A stretch of DNA of 41,904 nt from CAZKUN01 sp964555935 (GCA_964555935.1 CAZKUN010000057.1:1-41904); one strand, 5' to 3'; positions 1 through 8,278 are shown, numbered from the stretch's first letter. Notes: generated by a model not told the origin, from the sequence alone. Made by a program: numbers and translations.

Positions 1-77
1 CCAGTTTCTTGGCACCTCTACCGAAAACCTCCCTGCTCATATGGGCAATGCGGGTAGAACCTGCATGGCGTGAGGGG

Positions 78-1055
78 CTAAATCAATGCGTCGTCCATCG
101 GACCGATGCGGAGGATCTCGATCTGGTTGAGGTCAGAGGTGCCGAGGTCAAATCTCGTGGCGGCGGCCTCGACGTGGATGGGCGAAGGGTCAAGCGGCCA
201 ATCCGCCCCGGCAATCTCGCGACGCTTGGCCTCGAGGATCGCCGTGCCCACGGCGTCGATCGCGACGGGATCGGTGGACACGATGAGCCCATCGTAGGCC
301 CAGCGTTTCGGCTTGCCGGTCTCGGGGATGTCGTATGCCGGTCGGACGCAGTCCATTACGTGGAGCCTGATCCGCGTCTGCAGCGCGTTCTTGCTGAGCA
401 CTGCCGGCAGACGCTCGCCGCCACTGATGTAGGCCTCATGCTGGCGTTCGAGGGTTACCGAGTTGACGAAGTTGTGCAGCGCTCCCGACAGACCTACCAC
501 GGGGTGAGGCGAGAGGCACGGGACGTTGGCGATGGCGGTGACGTGGGGTAGGACCAGCTTTGATACGGAGTCGCGGTAGCCCTCGGACCGGGCGCCGTAG
601 CACCTCACGCCCGGGCCCTCACGTTTGATCCCAAAGCCGGCCTTGAACAACTCCCGCTCGTCGGCCGAATAGATGAACATCCGGTCCGGCGACACGCCCG
701 CGCGAGCAGCGGTGGTGCAGACGGCGTCGACCACCTCCGGGACAACACCGACGGGGTGAGCGGCGATTTGGACGCCGAGATTGTCGTTGATGCCGAAGAA
801 CTTGCGCCGCGCCGTACCCGGCGAAGTCTCTCCGGTCAGCAACTCGATGGCCTCGGTGAGCATGTCGAGGATCTTTTGGTAGTGGAAGGTATTGAGGATC
901 GAGTCGAGCCCGTGGTGTCGAACGAGAACGACTCGGCTGCGGTCTTGCCCCCACGCGACGCCGGATGTGACCAGCGATCCGGCAGCAGCGGCCAATGCCC
1001 CAAGAAATGCCCGCCGCGATTGCGCGCGGCGCGCGTCAGTATCGATGAGTGCCAC
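78..1055 (-). CDS. Tat-exported DUF362-family protein
   Basis: This 325-residue protein carries a twin-arginine signal near its N-terminus (SRRAFLGAL, Arg14-Arg15, followed by an Ala-rich hydrophobic stretch). It is therefore probably exported folded. The rest resembles DUF362, a family often linked to iron-sulfur or metal chemistry, but no CxxCxxC ferredoxin cluster is present here. I chose the GTG at 1055 because GGAG lies 8 bases upstream and the Tat motif then falls at residues 13-18. The frame stays open further upstream, with an ATG at 1103, but that would put a long non-signal extension before the Tat motif and run toward the dnaK promoter. The gene is divergent from dnaK. Its substrate is unknown. 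The family call is moderately sure and the export call is good. Confidence 0.75.
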   Translation of the reverse strand: MALIDTDARRAQSRRAFLGALAAAAGSLVTSGVAWGQDRSRVVLVRHHGLDSILNTFHYQKILDMLTEAIELLTGETSPGTARRKFFGINDNLGVQIAAHPVGVVPEVVDAVCTTAARAGVSPDRMFIYSADERELFKAGFGIKREGPGVRCYGARSEGYRDSVSKLVLPHVTAIANVPCLSPHPVVGLSGALHNFVNSVTLERQHEAYISGGERLPAVLSKNALQTRIRLHVMDCVRPAYDIPETGKPKRWAYDGLIVSTDPVAIDAVGTAILEAKRREIAGADWPLDPSPIHVEAAATRFDLGTSDLNQIEILRIGPMDDALI

Positions 1056-1167
1056 GATGGTATCTCCGTGTTGTCGGCGAGCCCCGTCTTTATTGAGCGC
1101 CATTCTGTTCTGACATTCTCGACCGCGTGTGGTTGCGCGTCTCGTGCATTCCGGGTCGCAACAACAG

Positions 1168-1212
1168 GGTTGACAAATCGCACTCATGGGTATTGACAGT
1201 AATAGACTCATG
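1168..1212 (+). promoter_or_regulatory. Candidate heat-shock operator elements upstream of dnaK
   Basis: GGTTGAC followed by AAATCGC occupies 1168-1181. A direct repeat ACTCATG occurs at 1182-1188 and 1206-1212. The second ACTCATG lies inside the spacer of the predicted dnaK promoter, where a bound repressor would block RNA polymerase. ACTCATG differs by one base from the HAIR half-site ACTCAAG bound by HspR, and hspR is in this operon. The canonical inverted HAIR (CTTGAGT-N7-ACTCAAG) is not present, so regulation through these sites is inferred. Confidence 0.35.
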
Positions 1213-1221
1213 TAGTATATT
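1193..1221 (+). promoter_or_regulatory. Sigma-70-type promoter for the dnaK operon
   Basis: A perfect TTGACA at 1193-1198 is separated by 17 bases from TATATT at 1216-1221. This is an excellent housekeeping promoter about 95 bases upstream of the dnaK start codon. The window is otherwise very GC-rich, so this AT-rich patch stands out. A second TTGACA at 1170-1175 has no good -10 at the right distance. Confidence 0.7.
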
Positions 1222-1315
1222 GCCGCTGCGCACATAGTTATGCTGACAGACATAGCTCGTCAAGCGGGGATACCGCTACGGGCCATTGGAATGCGAGAAA
1301 AGGCGGTGAGTTACT

Positions 1316-3202
1316 GTGGGTAACGTAGTAGGCATCGACTTAGGTACGACAAACTCAGCCGTAGCGGTGGTTCAGGCGGGCGATCCCGTAGTCATCACGA
1401 ATCCTGAGGGGGGCCGTCTGACGCCCTCTGTCGTCGGGTTCAGCAAGAGTGGGGAGCGTCTCGTCGGCCAACCCGCGAAGCGGCAAGCAGTCTTGAATCC
1501 AGAGCGCACGGTGGCGAGCATCAAGCGTAAGATCGGCTCGCGTGACGCGACGACGATTGACGGCAAAGACTACACGCCTGAGCAGATCTCCGCGATGGTC
1601 CTGGAGAAGCTCAAGCGCGACGCCGAGGCATTTCTGGGCGAGCCGGTGACTCAGGCTGTCATCACCGTGCCGGCGTACTTCAACGACACCCAACGCACGG
1701 CCACAAAGCAGGCCGGCGAGATCGCTGGGCTTGAGGTCCTGCGCATCATCAACGAGCCGACGGCGGCCGCCCTGGCATATGGCCATCAGGAACAGCAGAA
1801 GGAAGCCACCGTTCTCGTTTACGACTTGGGTGGCGGGACTTTCGACGTGTCGATCCTCGACGTCGAGGTCGACAAGTCGAGTGAGGACCGCGACTTCTAT
1901 GAGGTCAAAGCGACGACCGGTGACACGAAACTTGGTGGTGACGACTTCGACGAGCGGCTGGTCGATCACATCGCGGATGAGTTTCAGAAAGAGCAAGGGA
2001 TTGATCTCCGCAAGGATCGCCAGGCCCTGCAGCGCCTGAAAGAGGCCGCTGAGAAGGCCAAGTGCGAGCTGTCGACGACGGTTCAGACGCAAGTCAGCCT
2101 GCCCTTCATCACCTCCGTCGAGGGTGAGGGGCCGAAGCACCTTGAGATGGCGATCACGCGGGCCAAGTTCGAGGAACTGGTGAAGGACCTGGTCGACAAG
2201 ACCACGGTCGCGATCGAGCAGGCGTTGAAAGACGCCAGCATGACGAAGGACGACATAGACGAGGTGCTTCTCGTCGGTGGTTCCACGCGCATGCCAGCGG
2301 TCCAGGAACTGGTCCAGAATCTCCTGGGCAAGGAGCCGGCGGGCGGCATCAACCCCGACGAGGTTGTGGCTGTTGGCGCGGCGATCCAGGCGGACGTTCT
2401 GGGTGGCGGCTCGACGGACATGGTTCTCGTAGACGTGACGCCGCTGACCCTGGGCGTGGAGACTCGTGGCGATATGTTCGATCCGCTGATCGAGCGCAAC
2501 ACGGCGATCCCGACCAAGGTCTCGCGGGTCTACACGACCGCATCGAACTTCCAGCCGACGGTTGAAGTGCATGTCCTGCAGGGCGAGCGCGCCCAGGCGA
2601 GCCAGAACAAGTCGCTCGGACGCTTCCACCTTGACGGGCTGCCGCCGGCGCCCGCTGGGATCCCTCAGATCGAGGTTACGTTCGATATCGATGCCAACGG
2701 CATCCTGAACGTGGCCGCCAAGGACCAGGGCACGGGCAAGGAACAGAACATCACGATCACGGGCTCCGGGCATCTTGACGACGATGATGTGAGCCGGATG
2801 GTCGACGAGGCCGAGTCGCACCGCGATGACGACGAGACGTTCCGCGAGCTTGCCAACGCGCGCAACGACGCCGACCGGATGGCGACCCAGCTCGAGACGG
2901 CGCTGAAGGATCTGGCCGACAAGGTCGAGGAGTCCGACAAGACCACGATCGAGTCGAAGGTCGAGGCGCTGCGCGAGGCGGCTAAGGGCGACGATGCCGA
3001 GGCGATGAAGGCCGCGATTGAGGATGCTCAGACCGCGATGGGCGAGCTGTCGACGCGGGTTTACCAGGCGGCGCAGCAGGCGACAGACGCCGAGGGGCCG
3101 CAAGCTGAAGCCGCGGGCGCCGACGCGGACGCGCCGGCAGAAGAGGGCGGCGGCGACGATGACGACGTGATCGATGCTGAGTTCACGGCGGATGATGAGT
3201 AG
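1316..3202 (+). CDS. dnaK: Chaperone protein DnaK (Hsp70)
   Basis: This is a complete 628-residue Hsp70, an ATP-driven cytosolic chaperone that binds exposed hydrophobic peptides with DnaJ and GrpE. The ATPase-domain signatures are GIDLGTTNS (6-14), NEPTAAALAYG (146-156), VYDLGGGTFDVS (168-179) and VLLVGGSTRMP (317-327). The interdomain linker and the start of the substrate domain lie around 372-400, and the C-terminus is acidic (DDDDVIDAEF). The GTG start fits the first conserved Hsp70 strand; the nearby ATG at 1291 is out of frame. The roughly 23-residue insert found in the N-terminal quadrant of proteobacterial DnaK is absent, as in Actinobacteria and Firmicutes. It is the first gene of the heat-shock operon and has a strong upstream promoter. 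No grpE is visible in this window. Confidence 0.98.
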   Translation: MGNVVGIDLGTTNSAVAVVQAGDPVVITNPEGGRLTPSVVGFSKSGERLVGQPAKRQAVLNPERTVASIKRKIGSRDATTIDGKDYTPEQISAMVLEKLKRDAEAFLGEPVTQAVITVPAYFNDTQRTATKQAGEIAGLEVLRIINEPTAAALAYGHQEQQKEATVLVYDLGGGTFDVSILDVEVDKSSEDRDFYEVKATTGDTKLGGDDFDERLVDHIADEFQKEQGIDLRKDRQALQRLKEAAEKAKCELSTTVQTQVSLPFITSVEGEGPKHLEMAITRAKFEELVKDLVDKTTVAIEQALKDASMTKDDIDEVLLVGGSTRMPAVQELVQNLLGKEPAGGINPDEVVAVGAAIQADVLGGGSTDMVLVDVTPLTLGVETRGDMFDPLIERNTAIPTKVSRVYTTASNFQPTVEVHVLQGERAQASQNKSLGRFHLDGLPPAPAGIPQIEVTFDIDANGILNVAAKDQGTGKEQNITITGSGHLDDDDVSRMVDEAESHRDDDETFRELANARNDADRMATQLETALKDLADKVEESDKTTIESKVEALREAAKGDDAEAMKAAIEDAQTAMGELSTRVYQAAQQATDAEGPQAEAAGADADAPAEEGGGDDDDVIDAEFTADDE

Positions 3203-3231
3203 TCGTCGTCGCGAGATGGAGTGGTGAGGCC

Positions 3232-3661
3232 ATGGACCGCATGGCGACGATCGGACATCAACCGACANNNNNNNNNNNNNNNNNNNNNNNNNNNNNNNNN
3301 NNNNNNNNNNNNNNNNNNNNNNNNNNNNNNNNNNNNNNNNNNNNNNNNNNNNNNNNNNNNNNNNNNNACCGACATCGTCGAAACCGACGAGACGTTTGAG
3401 ATCTCGCTCGAGATCTGCGGCGTGCCTCGGGATGACATCGTCGTTGACCTCGAGGGGAATCGCCTGACGGTTTCGGGCGGGCGGGTGACGGATTCGAACG
3501 ACCAGACGTGCCACTATCGCGAGCGACCTCGCGGGCAGTTTCTCCGGTCGTTCAGCTTCCGGACGCCCGTGGACGATGCCGGAATCGAGGCTCGGCTCGC
3601 GGATGGCGTGCTGGCGCTGACGATCCCCAAGAAGCGGCCAACGAGGGTTGAGCTGACGTAG
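3232..3661 (+). CDS. Small heat shock protein Hsp20, interrupted by an assembly gap
   Basis: After the N run, the sequence encodes the second half of an alpha-crystallin domain: strands around ICGVPRDDIVVDLEGN, then the diagnostic LADGVLALTIPKK near the C-terminus. Small heat shock proteins are ATP-independent holdases that hand clients to DnaK. The probable start is the ATG at 3232, which gives MDRMATIGHQPT before the gap. The GTG in the frame that reads straight through the Ns is less likely, because 100 Ns is a conventional placeholder and the true gap length, and so the frame, is unknown. The gene follows dnaK by 29 bases and precedes a second hsp20. The family call is secure, but the N-terminal region cannot be read. 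Confidence 0.8.
3268..3367. other. Assembly gap (100 N)
   Basis: Exactly 100 N bases lie inside the first hsp20 gene. A round 100 normally marks a scaffold gap of unknown size. Missing sequence here could include the Hsp20 N-terminus and, in principle, additional coding sequence. Confidence 0.99.
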
Positions 3662-3696
3662 ATGGGCCCCCGGACGGCAGGGAATGGAGGGGCGTC

Positions 3697-4110
3697 ATGA
3701 GCAGGATTTGGAGTCCGATGCGAGAGATGATGCAGCTCCATGCTCGGCTTGGCCGAGCGCTAGGCGATCCGCTGGTGCGCAACTGGGGCGCGCGGCGCGG
3801 TCGACGCGAACGCGTGATGCCCGCCCTGGATGTCAGCGAGACGGCGGACGCGTTCGTGGTCCGAGTTGACGCGCCGGGGTTGCAGAAGGATCAGATCGCG
3901 GTGACCGTCAACGAGACGACGCTCGAGATATCCGGAGAGATGACGCCGCAGGCGAATGGCGGCGATCGAACCGTCCTTCGCGCGGAGCGATTTCGGGGAC
4001 CGTTCAAACGCCTCGTTCCGCTGCCGCGACAGGCGGACTTCGGGTCGGTGGCGGCGTCGCTGGCGGACGGCGTGTTGACGGTGACGGTTCGCAAGCGAGC
4101 TAGCAGCTGA
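3697..4110 (+). CDS. Small heat shock protein Hsp20 (second copy)
   Basis: This 137-residue protein has a basic N-terminal arm (about 1-40) and an alpha-crystallin domain (about 41-133). The domain opens with PALDVSETADAFVVRVDAPG and closes with the conserved SLADGVLTVTVRKR. It lacks a clear C-terminal I-x-I/V tail, the motif that normally links dimers into larger oligomers. The start ATG has a strong GGAGGGG site upstream. The gene lies 35 bases after the first hsp20 and is clearly diverged from it, so the pair is an old duplication or two separate recruitments. The role is predicted to be an ATP-independent holdase feeding the DnaK system encoded around it. Confidence 0.93.
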   Translation: MSRIWSPMREMMQLHARLGRALGDPLVRNWGARRGRRERVMPALDVSETADAFVVRVDAPGLQKDQIAVTVNETTLEISGEMTPQANGGDRTVLRAERFRGPFKRLVPLPRQADFGSVAASLADGVLTVTVRKRASS

Positions 4111-4157
4111 GTCGATGTATTGCAGCTTGACGACACACGCACGGGCCGGTGGTTAAG

Positions 4158-5294
4158 ATGGCAGAAAAACAAGACTTCTACCAGGTCCTGGGCGTCCCGC
4201 GCGGCGCGTCGGCGAAGGACATCAGCAAGGCATACAAACGCCTTGCTCGCAAGCACCATCCCGACGTGAATCCGGGCGACGCCGAGGCTGAGAAGACATT
4301 CAAGGAGATCACCGAGGCCCACAACGTTCTCGGCGATGCGGAGAAGCGCCAGAAGTACGATCAGTTTGGCCAGGCGTACCAGCACGCCCAGCAGTCCGGC
4401 CAGTACCAGAATGTCCCGTTCGACGAGTTTGTCCACCTCTTCACCGGCCAAGGAGGCGGCGCGGGCGGCGGGTTCGGTGGCTTCGGCGATATCTTCGGCG
4501 ATGTGTTCGGCCGCGGCGGACAGCAGCGCGGGGGAGGCGCCGGTCGGGCCACGGCGACGAACGCGCCCCAGCGTGGGGAGACGATCGAGTATCAGCTCGA
4601 CATTCCCTTCGAAGAAGCGGTCCACGGCGCCGAGAAGTCGATTAGCCTCACGATCACTGACCGCTGCCAGGCATGCGGGGGACTCGGCGGACCGACGGAG
4701 ACATGCAGCGGATGCCAAGGCTCGGGCTTCATGCAGCAGGGCGGCGGGGTCTTCAACATGGCCGCCGGCTGCCCCAGGTGTCAGGGAACGGGCCAGCAGG
4801 TCACCGGTCGCTGCAATGACTGCAGCGGCTCGGGCGAGACGAAGCGCAGTCGCAAGATCAACGTGAAGATACCGGCTGGCGTCAGTTCGGGGCGCAAGAT
4901 CATGCTTCGCGGCGAGGGGCCGGTCGGGCTGCATGGCGGACCGCGCGGTGACCTGGCGCTGCGGGCAAACGTGCAGACCCACCCGCTGTTTGAGCGCGTG
5001 GGCGATGACATCCGCATCGAGATCCCGGTGAAGTTCACCGAGGCCGCGCTCGGCGGAGAGATATCGGTCCCCACCGTGCATGGGAAACACAAGCTCAAGA
5101 TCCCATCCGGCACGAAGACGGGGCAGGTGTTCCGGATGCGTGGGGTGGGCGTTCCGAAGCAGGGCGGATCGCGCGGGGACCAGTTTGTGAAGACGCTCGT
5201 CATCACGCCCAGCAAGCTATCGAAAGACCAGCGCGCGTTGCTTGAACAGTTCGCAGAGAGTTGGGATGAAGACCCGCGCGAGGATCTCGAGTAG
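4158..5294 (+). CDS. dnaJ: Chaperone protein DnaJ (type I Hsp40)
   Basis: This is a 378-residue class I J-protein that delivers unfolded clients to DnaK and stimulates its ATPase. The J domain carries HPD at 34-36 (ARKHHPDVNPGD). A Gly/Phe-rich linker follows (GGAGGGFGGFGDIFGDVFG). The zinc-binding domain has all four CxxCxGxG repeats (CQACGGLG, CSGCQGSG, CPRCQGTG, CNDCSGSG). The C-terminal peptide-binding beta-domains follow. I chose the ATG at 4158 over an in-frame GTG nine bases upstream because it gives the usual short MAEKQDFYQVLGV start and has GGTGG five bases before it. It sits between hsp20 and hspR in the same operon. Confidence 0.97.
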   Translation: MAEKQDFYQVLGVPRGASAKDISKAYKRLARKHHPDVNPGDAEAEKTFKEITEAHNVLGDAEKRQKYDQFGQAYQHAQQSGQYQNVPFDEFVHLFTGQGGGAGGGFGGFGDIFGDVFGRGGQQRGGGAGRATATNAPQRGETIEYQLDIPFEEAVHGAEKSISLTITDRCQACGGLGGPTETCSGCQGSGFMQQGGGVFNMAAGCPRCQGTGQQVTGRCNDCSGSGETKRSRKINVKIPAGVSSGRKIMLRGEGPVGLHGGPRGDLALRANVQTHPLFERVGDDIRIEIPVKFTEAALGGEISVPTVHGKHKLKIPSGTKTGQVFRMRGVGVPKQGGSRGDQFVKTLVITPSKLSKDQRALLEQFAESWDEDPREDLE

Positions 5295-5320
5295 CCATCC
5301 ATCCGACCGGGAGGCCGACC

Positions 5321-5704
5321 ATGAGACGAGACTCGGATGAACCCGTCTACATGATCAGCGTCGCTGCCCGGATGCTCTCCTGTCATCCGCAGACCCTCCG
5401 CATGTACGAACGCGAGGGACTGGTGTTGCCTCAGCGGACGGAGCGGAATCTGCGGCTCTACTCGGACGCCGACATCGAGCGGCTTCGGCGCATCCAGCGT
5501 CTGACGCAGGAGCTAGGCGTAAACCTGGCCGGGGTCGAGGTCATTCTGGATTTGCTCGAACGCGTGGAACGGCAGCAGCAGGAGATCGATGGTCTCAGAC
5601 GAGAGTTGAAGGGGGAGCGCAAGGCGCTCAATCCGGCCCCACCGACGTCGCGAAGCTACATCGTCGAGATCGAGTATGCGCCTGGGGAGGACGAAGTCGA
5701 GTAG
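5321..5704 (+). CDS. hspR: HspR, MerR-family heat-shock repressor
   Basis: This 127-residue regulator has a MerR-type winged helix-turn-helix at about 8-75. The core PVYMISVAARMLSCHPQTLR and the later ELGVNLAGVEVILDLLERVE are close to HspR of Actinobacteria. A short coiled coil follows and the C-terminus is acidic. HspR represses dnaK-operon and clp genes by binding HAIR sites, with DnaK as co-repressor in Streptomyces. Here it lies inside the dnaK operon, directly after dnaJ, as in Actinobacteria. A good GGGAGG site precedes the ATG. It is the likely regulator of this operon, although no perfect HAIR sequence is visible upstream of dnaK or groES. Confidence 0.92.
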   Translation: MRRDSDEPVYMISVAARMLSCHPQTLRMYEREGLVLPQRTERNLRLYSDADIERLRRIQRLTQELGVNLAGVEVILDLLERVERQQQEIDGLRRELKGERKALNPAPPTSRSYIVEIEYAPGEDEVE

Positions 5705-5732
5705 TGCTTGAGGTCTGGAAGGTGGATTGACA

Positions 5733-8177
5733 ATGGACTTTGCGAAATTCACGGCTAAGGCGAAAGAGGCGGTTGGCGGCGCGCAGCAGGTGCTGCAGCG
5801 CTACCACCACAACCAGCTCGACACCGAGCACATCCTGCTGGCCGTTCTCGAGCAGGAGGGGGGCATGGTGGGGCGCGTCCTCGAATCGACCGGCACCGAC
5901 GTCGCGGGCTTGATCGGCGACGTCGAGCGCAGTCTCGGGCAGCGGCCGCAAGTAGGCGGCCCGGGCGCGGACACGCAGCAGATCTACATCACGCCCCAGG
6001 CCAACCAGGCCCTCACGCTCGCGCTTGAGGAAGCCCAGCGATTCGGCGACACCTTCGCCGGTTGCGAGCACATGCTGCTTGGCATCCTGAAGGATGGCAA
6101 GAGCGCCGCGGCGGGGATGCTGAAAGCGCGCGGGGTTGACGAAGAGCAGGTGTTGGTGGCGTTGAAGGACGTTCGCGGTTCTCACGCCGTGACGGACGAG
6201 CACGCCGACGAGAAGTTCGAAGCGCTGAAGCGATTCAGCCGCGACCTCACCGAACTTGCTCGCGATGGCAAGCTCGACCCGGTTATCGGGCGCGAGAAAG
6301 AACTCCGCCGCGTCGTTCAGATTCTCAGCCGCCGCACAAAGAACAACCCAGCCCTAATCGGCGAGCCGGGCGTCGGGAAGACGGCCATCATCGACGGCCT
6401 CGCCCAGGCCATCGTCGCGGGCAACGTGCCTGAGATCCTCGCCGGTAAGACCGTTGTCGCGCTCGATCTGGCGGGAATGGTCGCGGGGTCGAAGTATCGC
6501 GGGGAATTCGAGGAGCGCCTCAAGGGCGTGATGGACGAATTGCGCGCCTCCGAGGGCCAGGTCATCGCGTTCATCGATGAGATGCACACCGTCGTCGGCG
6601 CCGGAGCGGCCGAGGGCGCGATGGATGCGGGCAACATGCTGAAGCCGGCGCTCGCGCGTGGTGAGTGGCAGGCCATCGGCGCGACCACGCTTGACGAGTA
6701 TCGCAAACACATCGAGAAGGACCCCGCGCTCGAGCGTCGGTTCCAGCCGGTGCTAGTCGAGGAGCCCACGATCGAGGAGACGGTTGAGATTCTCAAGGGG
6801 CTGCGGGCGCGGTACGAGGAGCACCACGGCGTCACGATTACCGACGAGGCGGTGGAGGCCGCGGCGGAACTCGCGGGTCGGTATATCACCGAGCGCCACC
6901 TGCCGGACAAGGCGATCGACCTCATCGACGAGGCCGGGAGCATGCTGCGCATCGACGCGTATGAGTTGCCGCCCCCTCCGAGCGCTCTCCGCGAGGAGAT
7001 CGAGAAGCTCAACGATGAGGGCATGCAGGCGGCCTCGGCGGGCAATTACCAGCGCGCCGAGGAGATCCGGCACAAGACGGAGGAGCTGGCGACGAAGCTC
7101 GCGCTCTCGGAGCAGAAGTGGGCGGAGCAACCGGAGCCGGCGGGCGACGAGGTGACGGCTGAACACGTCGCGCAGATCGTCAGCGAGTGGACCGGCATTC
7201 CCGTCACGAAGATGTTCGAGGAGGAAGCCGACAGGCTCCTGCACATGGAAGACCGGCTGCACGGCCGGGTCAAAGGACAGGACGAGGCGGTCGTGGCGGT
7301 GAGCGAGTGCATCCGCCGGGCGCGGGCTGGACTGAGCGACCCGCGCCGCCCCGAGGGGAGCTTCATCTTCCTCGGTCCGACGGGAGTAGGGAAGACGGAG
7401 CTGGCCAAGACGCTGGCCGAATTCCTCTTCGACGACGAGGACGCCCTCGTGCGCATCGACATGAGCGAGTATATGGAGAAGCACTCCGTGTCTCGCCTCA
7501 TTGGCGCGCCGCCGGGGTACGTCGGCTACGAGGAGGGGGGCCAGCTCACCGAGGCCGTCCGTCGCCGGCCGTATCGAGTCATACTGCTCGACGAGATCGA
7601 GAAGGCGCACCCGGACGTCTTCAACATCCTCCTGCAGGTGCTGGAGGATGGCCGCCTGACCGACAACACGGGGCGCGTGGTGGACTTCCGCAACACGGTG
7701 CTGATCATGACGAGCAACATCGGCAGCCACCTCATCACGCCGCCGCCGGACGGGGCGGGTGAGGACGCGCGCGCCGATCACTACGAGACGATGCGCGAGG
7801 GCGTGTTCGACGAGCTGCAGGCGGCCTTCAGGCCGGAGCTGCTGAACCGGATCGACGAGGTCATCGTCTTCCACTCGCTCACGGCCGAGGAGATCACGCT
7901 GATCGTGGACCTCATGCTCGACCGCGTCCGGGAGGCGCTCGCGGCGCGGAGGATTTCGCTCTCGTGGACCGACGACGCGAAGACGCTCCTGGCGGAGAAG
8001 GGCTACGACCCGCGGTTTGGCGCCCGCCCGCTGCGGCGCACGATCCAGAAACTGGTTGAAAACCCCGCTTCCAGCGCCATTCTGCGTGGGGAATTCTCCG
8101 AGGGCGACACTATCCAACTGGACGCGGAGGACGGCGAACTGAAGCTCAGCCTCCTCGTCGGAGAAGCCGTTGCGTAA
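5733..8177 (+). CDS. clpC: ClpC-type AAA+ unfoldase without a visible ClpP-docking loop
   Basis: This 814-residue Hsp100 protein has an N-domain repeat pair (about 1-145) and a D1 ATPase with Walker A GEPGVGKT (210-217) and Walker B IAFIDE (278-283). A short middle domain follows (about 412-465, containing the UVR-like GNYQRAEEIRHKTEEL). The D2 ATPase has Walker A GPTGVGKT (548-555) and Walker B VILLDE (616-621). The short middle domain and total length match ClpC and not ClpB, whose coiled-coil M-domain is far longer. Unusually, the D2 segment after TSNIG (660-664) contains no [IVL]GF tripeptide, the motif ClpC uses to dock on ClpP. Start is the ATG at 5733, with GGTGG seven bases before it. 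It is the last gene of the HspR operon. A ClpB label is possible from context, but the architecture argues against it. Confidence 0.88.
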   Translation: MDFAKFTAKAKEAVGGAQQVLQRYHHNQLDTEHILLAVLEQEGGMVGRVLESTGTDVAGLIGDVERSLGQRPQVGGPGADTQQIYITPQANQALTLALEEAQRFGDTFAGCEHMLLGILKDGKSAAAGMLKARGVDEEQVLVALKDVRGSHAVTDEHADEKFEALKRFSRDLTELARDGKLDPVIGREKELRRVVQILSRRTKNNPALIGEPGVGKTAIIDGLAQAIVAGNVPEILAGKTVVALDLAGMVAGSKYRGEFEERLKGVMDELRASEGQVIAFIDEMHTVVGAGAAEGAMDAGNMLKPALARGEWQAIGATTLDEYRKHIEKDPALERRFQPVLVEEPTIEETVEILKGLRARYEEHHGVTITDEAVEAAAELAGRYITERHLPDKAIDLIDEAGSMLRIDAYELPPPPSALREEIEKLNDEGMQAASAGNYQRAEEIRHKTEELATKLALSEQKWAEQPEPAGDEVTAEHVAQIVSEWTGIPVTKMFEEEADRLLHMEDRLHGRVKGQDEAVVAVSECIRRARAGLSDPRRPEGSFIFLGPTGVGKTELAKTLAEFLFDDEDALVRIDMSEYMEKHSVSRLIGAPPGYVGYEEGGQLTEAVRRRPYRVILLDEIEKAHPDVFNILLQVLEDGRLTDNTGRVVDFRNTVLIMTSNIGSHLITPPPDGAGEDARADHYETMREGVFDELQAAFRPELLNRIDEVIVFHSLTAEEITLIVDLMLDRVREALAARRISLSWTDDAKTLLAEKGYDPRFGARPLRRTIQKLVENPASSAILRGEFSEGDTIQLDAEDGELKLSLLVGEAVA

Positions 8178-8187
8178 TGGGTTTCAG

Positions 8188-8224
8188 AGCGCGAGACAGG
8201 CCTTAAGGCCGGGTCGCGCTATTT
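8188..8224 (+). terminator. Probable Rho-independent terminator after the clpC-type gene
   Basis: AGCGCGA at 8188-8194 pairs with TCGCGCT at 8214-8220, and the interior holds the self-complementary GGCCTTAAGGCC (8199-8210). A short ATTT follows. The stem is strong but the T tract is weak. It sits 11 bases after the stop codon and separates the dnaK operon from groES-groEL. Confidence 0.6.
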
Positions 8225-8226
8225 CC

Positions 8227-8278
8227 GGTTGACTTTCGCGGCCAATCCTGGCAAACTCATCACTCGCGAATGTCAACC
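8227..8278. repeat. Long inverted repeat in the groES upstream region
   Basis: The 14-base arm at 8227-8240 begins GGTTGAC and ends TTCGCG. It is matched by its reverse complement at 8265-8278 with one mismatch. The 24-base spacer contains GCCA-N4-TGGC. Each arm carries GGTTGAC-W-TTCGC, which resembles the element upstream of dnaK (GGTTGACAAATCGC). This could be a paired operator for a heat-shock regulator or, if transcribed, a leader hairpin. The right arm read on the minus strand contains TTGACA. Confidence 0.6.

Noticed and set aside
9..551. Plus-strand open frame at the left edge
   Set aside because: It is antisense to the DUF362 gene and shows no family features. Bases 1-77 hold nothing I can identify.
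1173..1203. Possible CIRCE element (TTAGCACTC-N9-GAGTGCTAA) upstream of dnaK
   Set aside because: The left half (ATCGCACTC) matches 7 of 9 bases but the right half matches only about 4 of 9. The presence of hspR also makes an HrcA site less likely.
1355..3514. Very long open frame on the minus strand opposite dnaK
   Set aside because: It runs antisense through the whole dnaK gene and across the N gap, with Arg/Leu-rich composition typical of shadow frames in GC-rich DNA. dnaK is certain.
5727..5732. TTG start two codons upstream of the clpC-type ATG
   Set aside because: The ATG at 5733 has correct spacing to GGTGG and gives the normal MDFAKFTAKAKEAV start.
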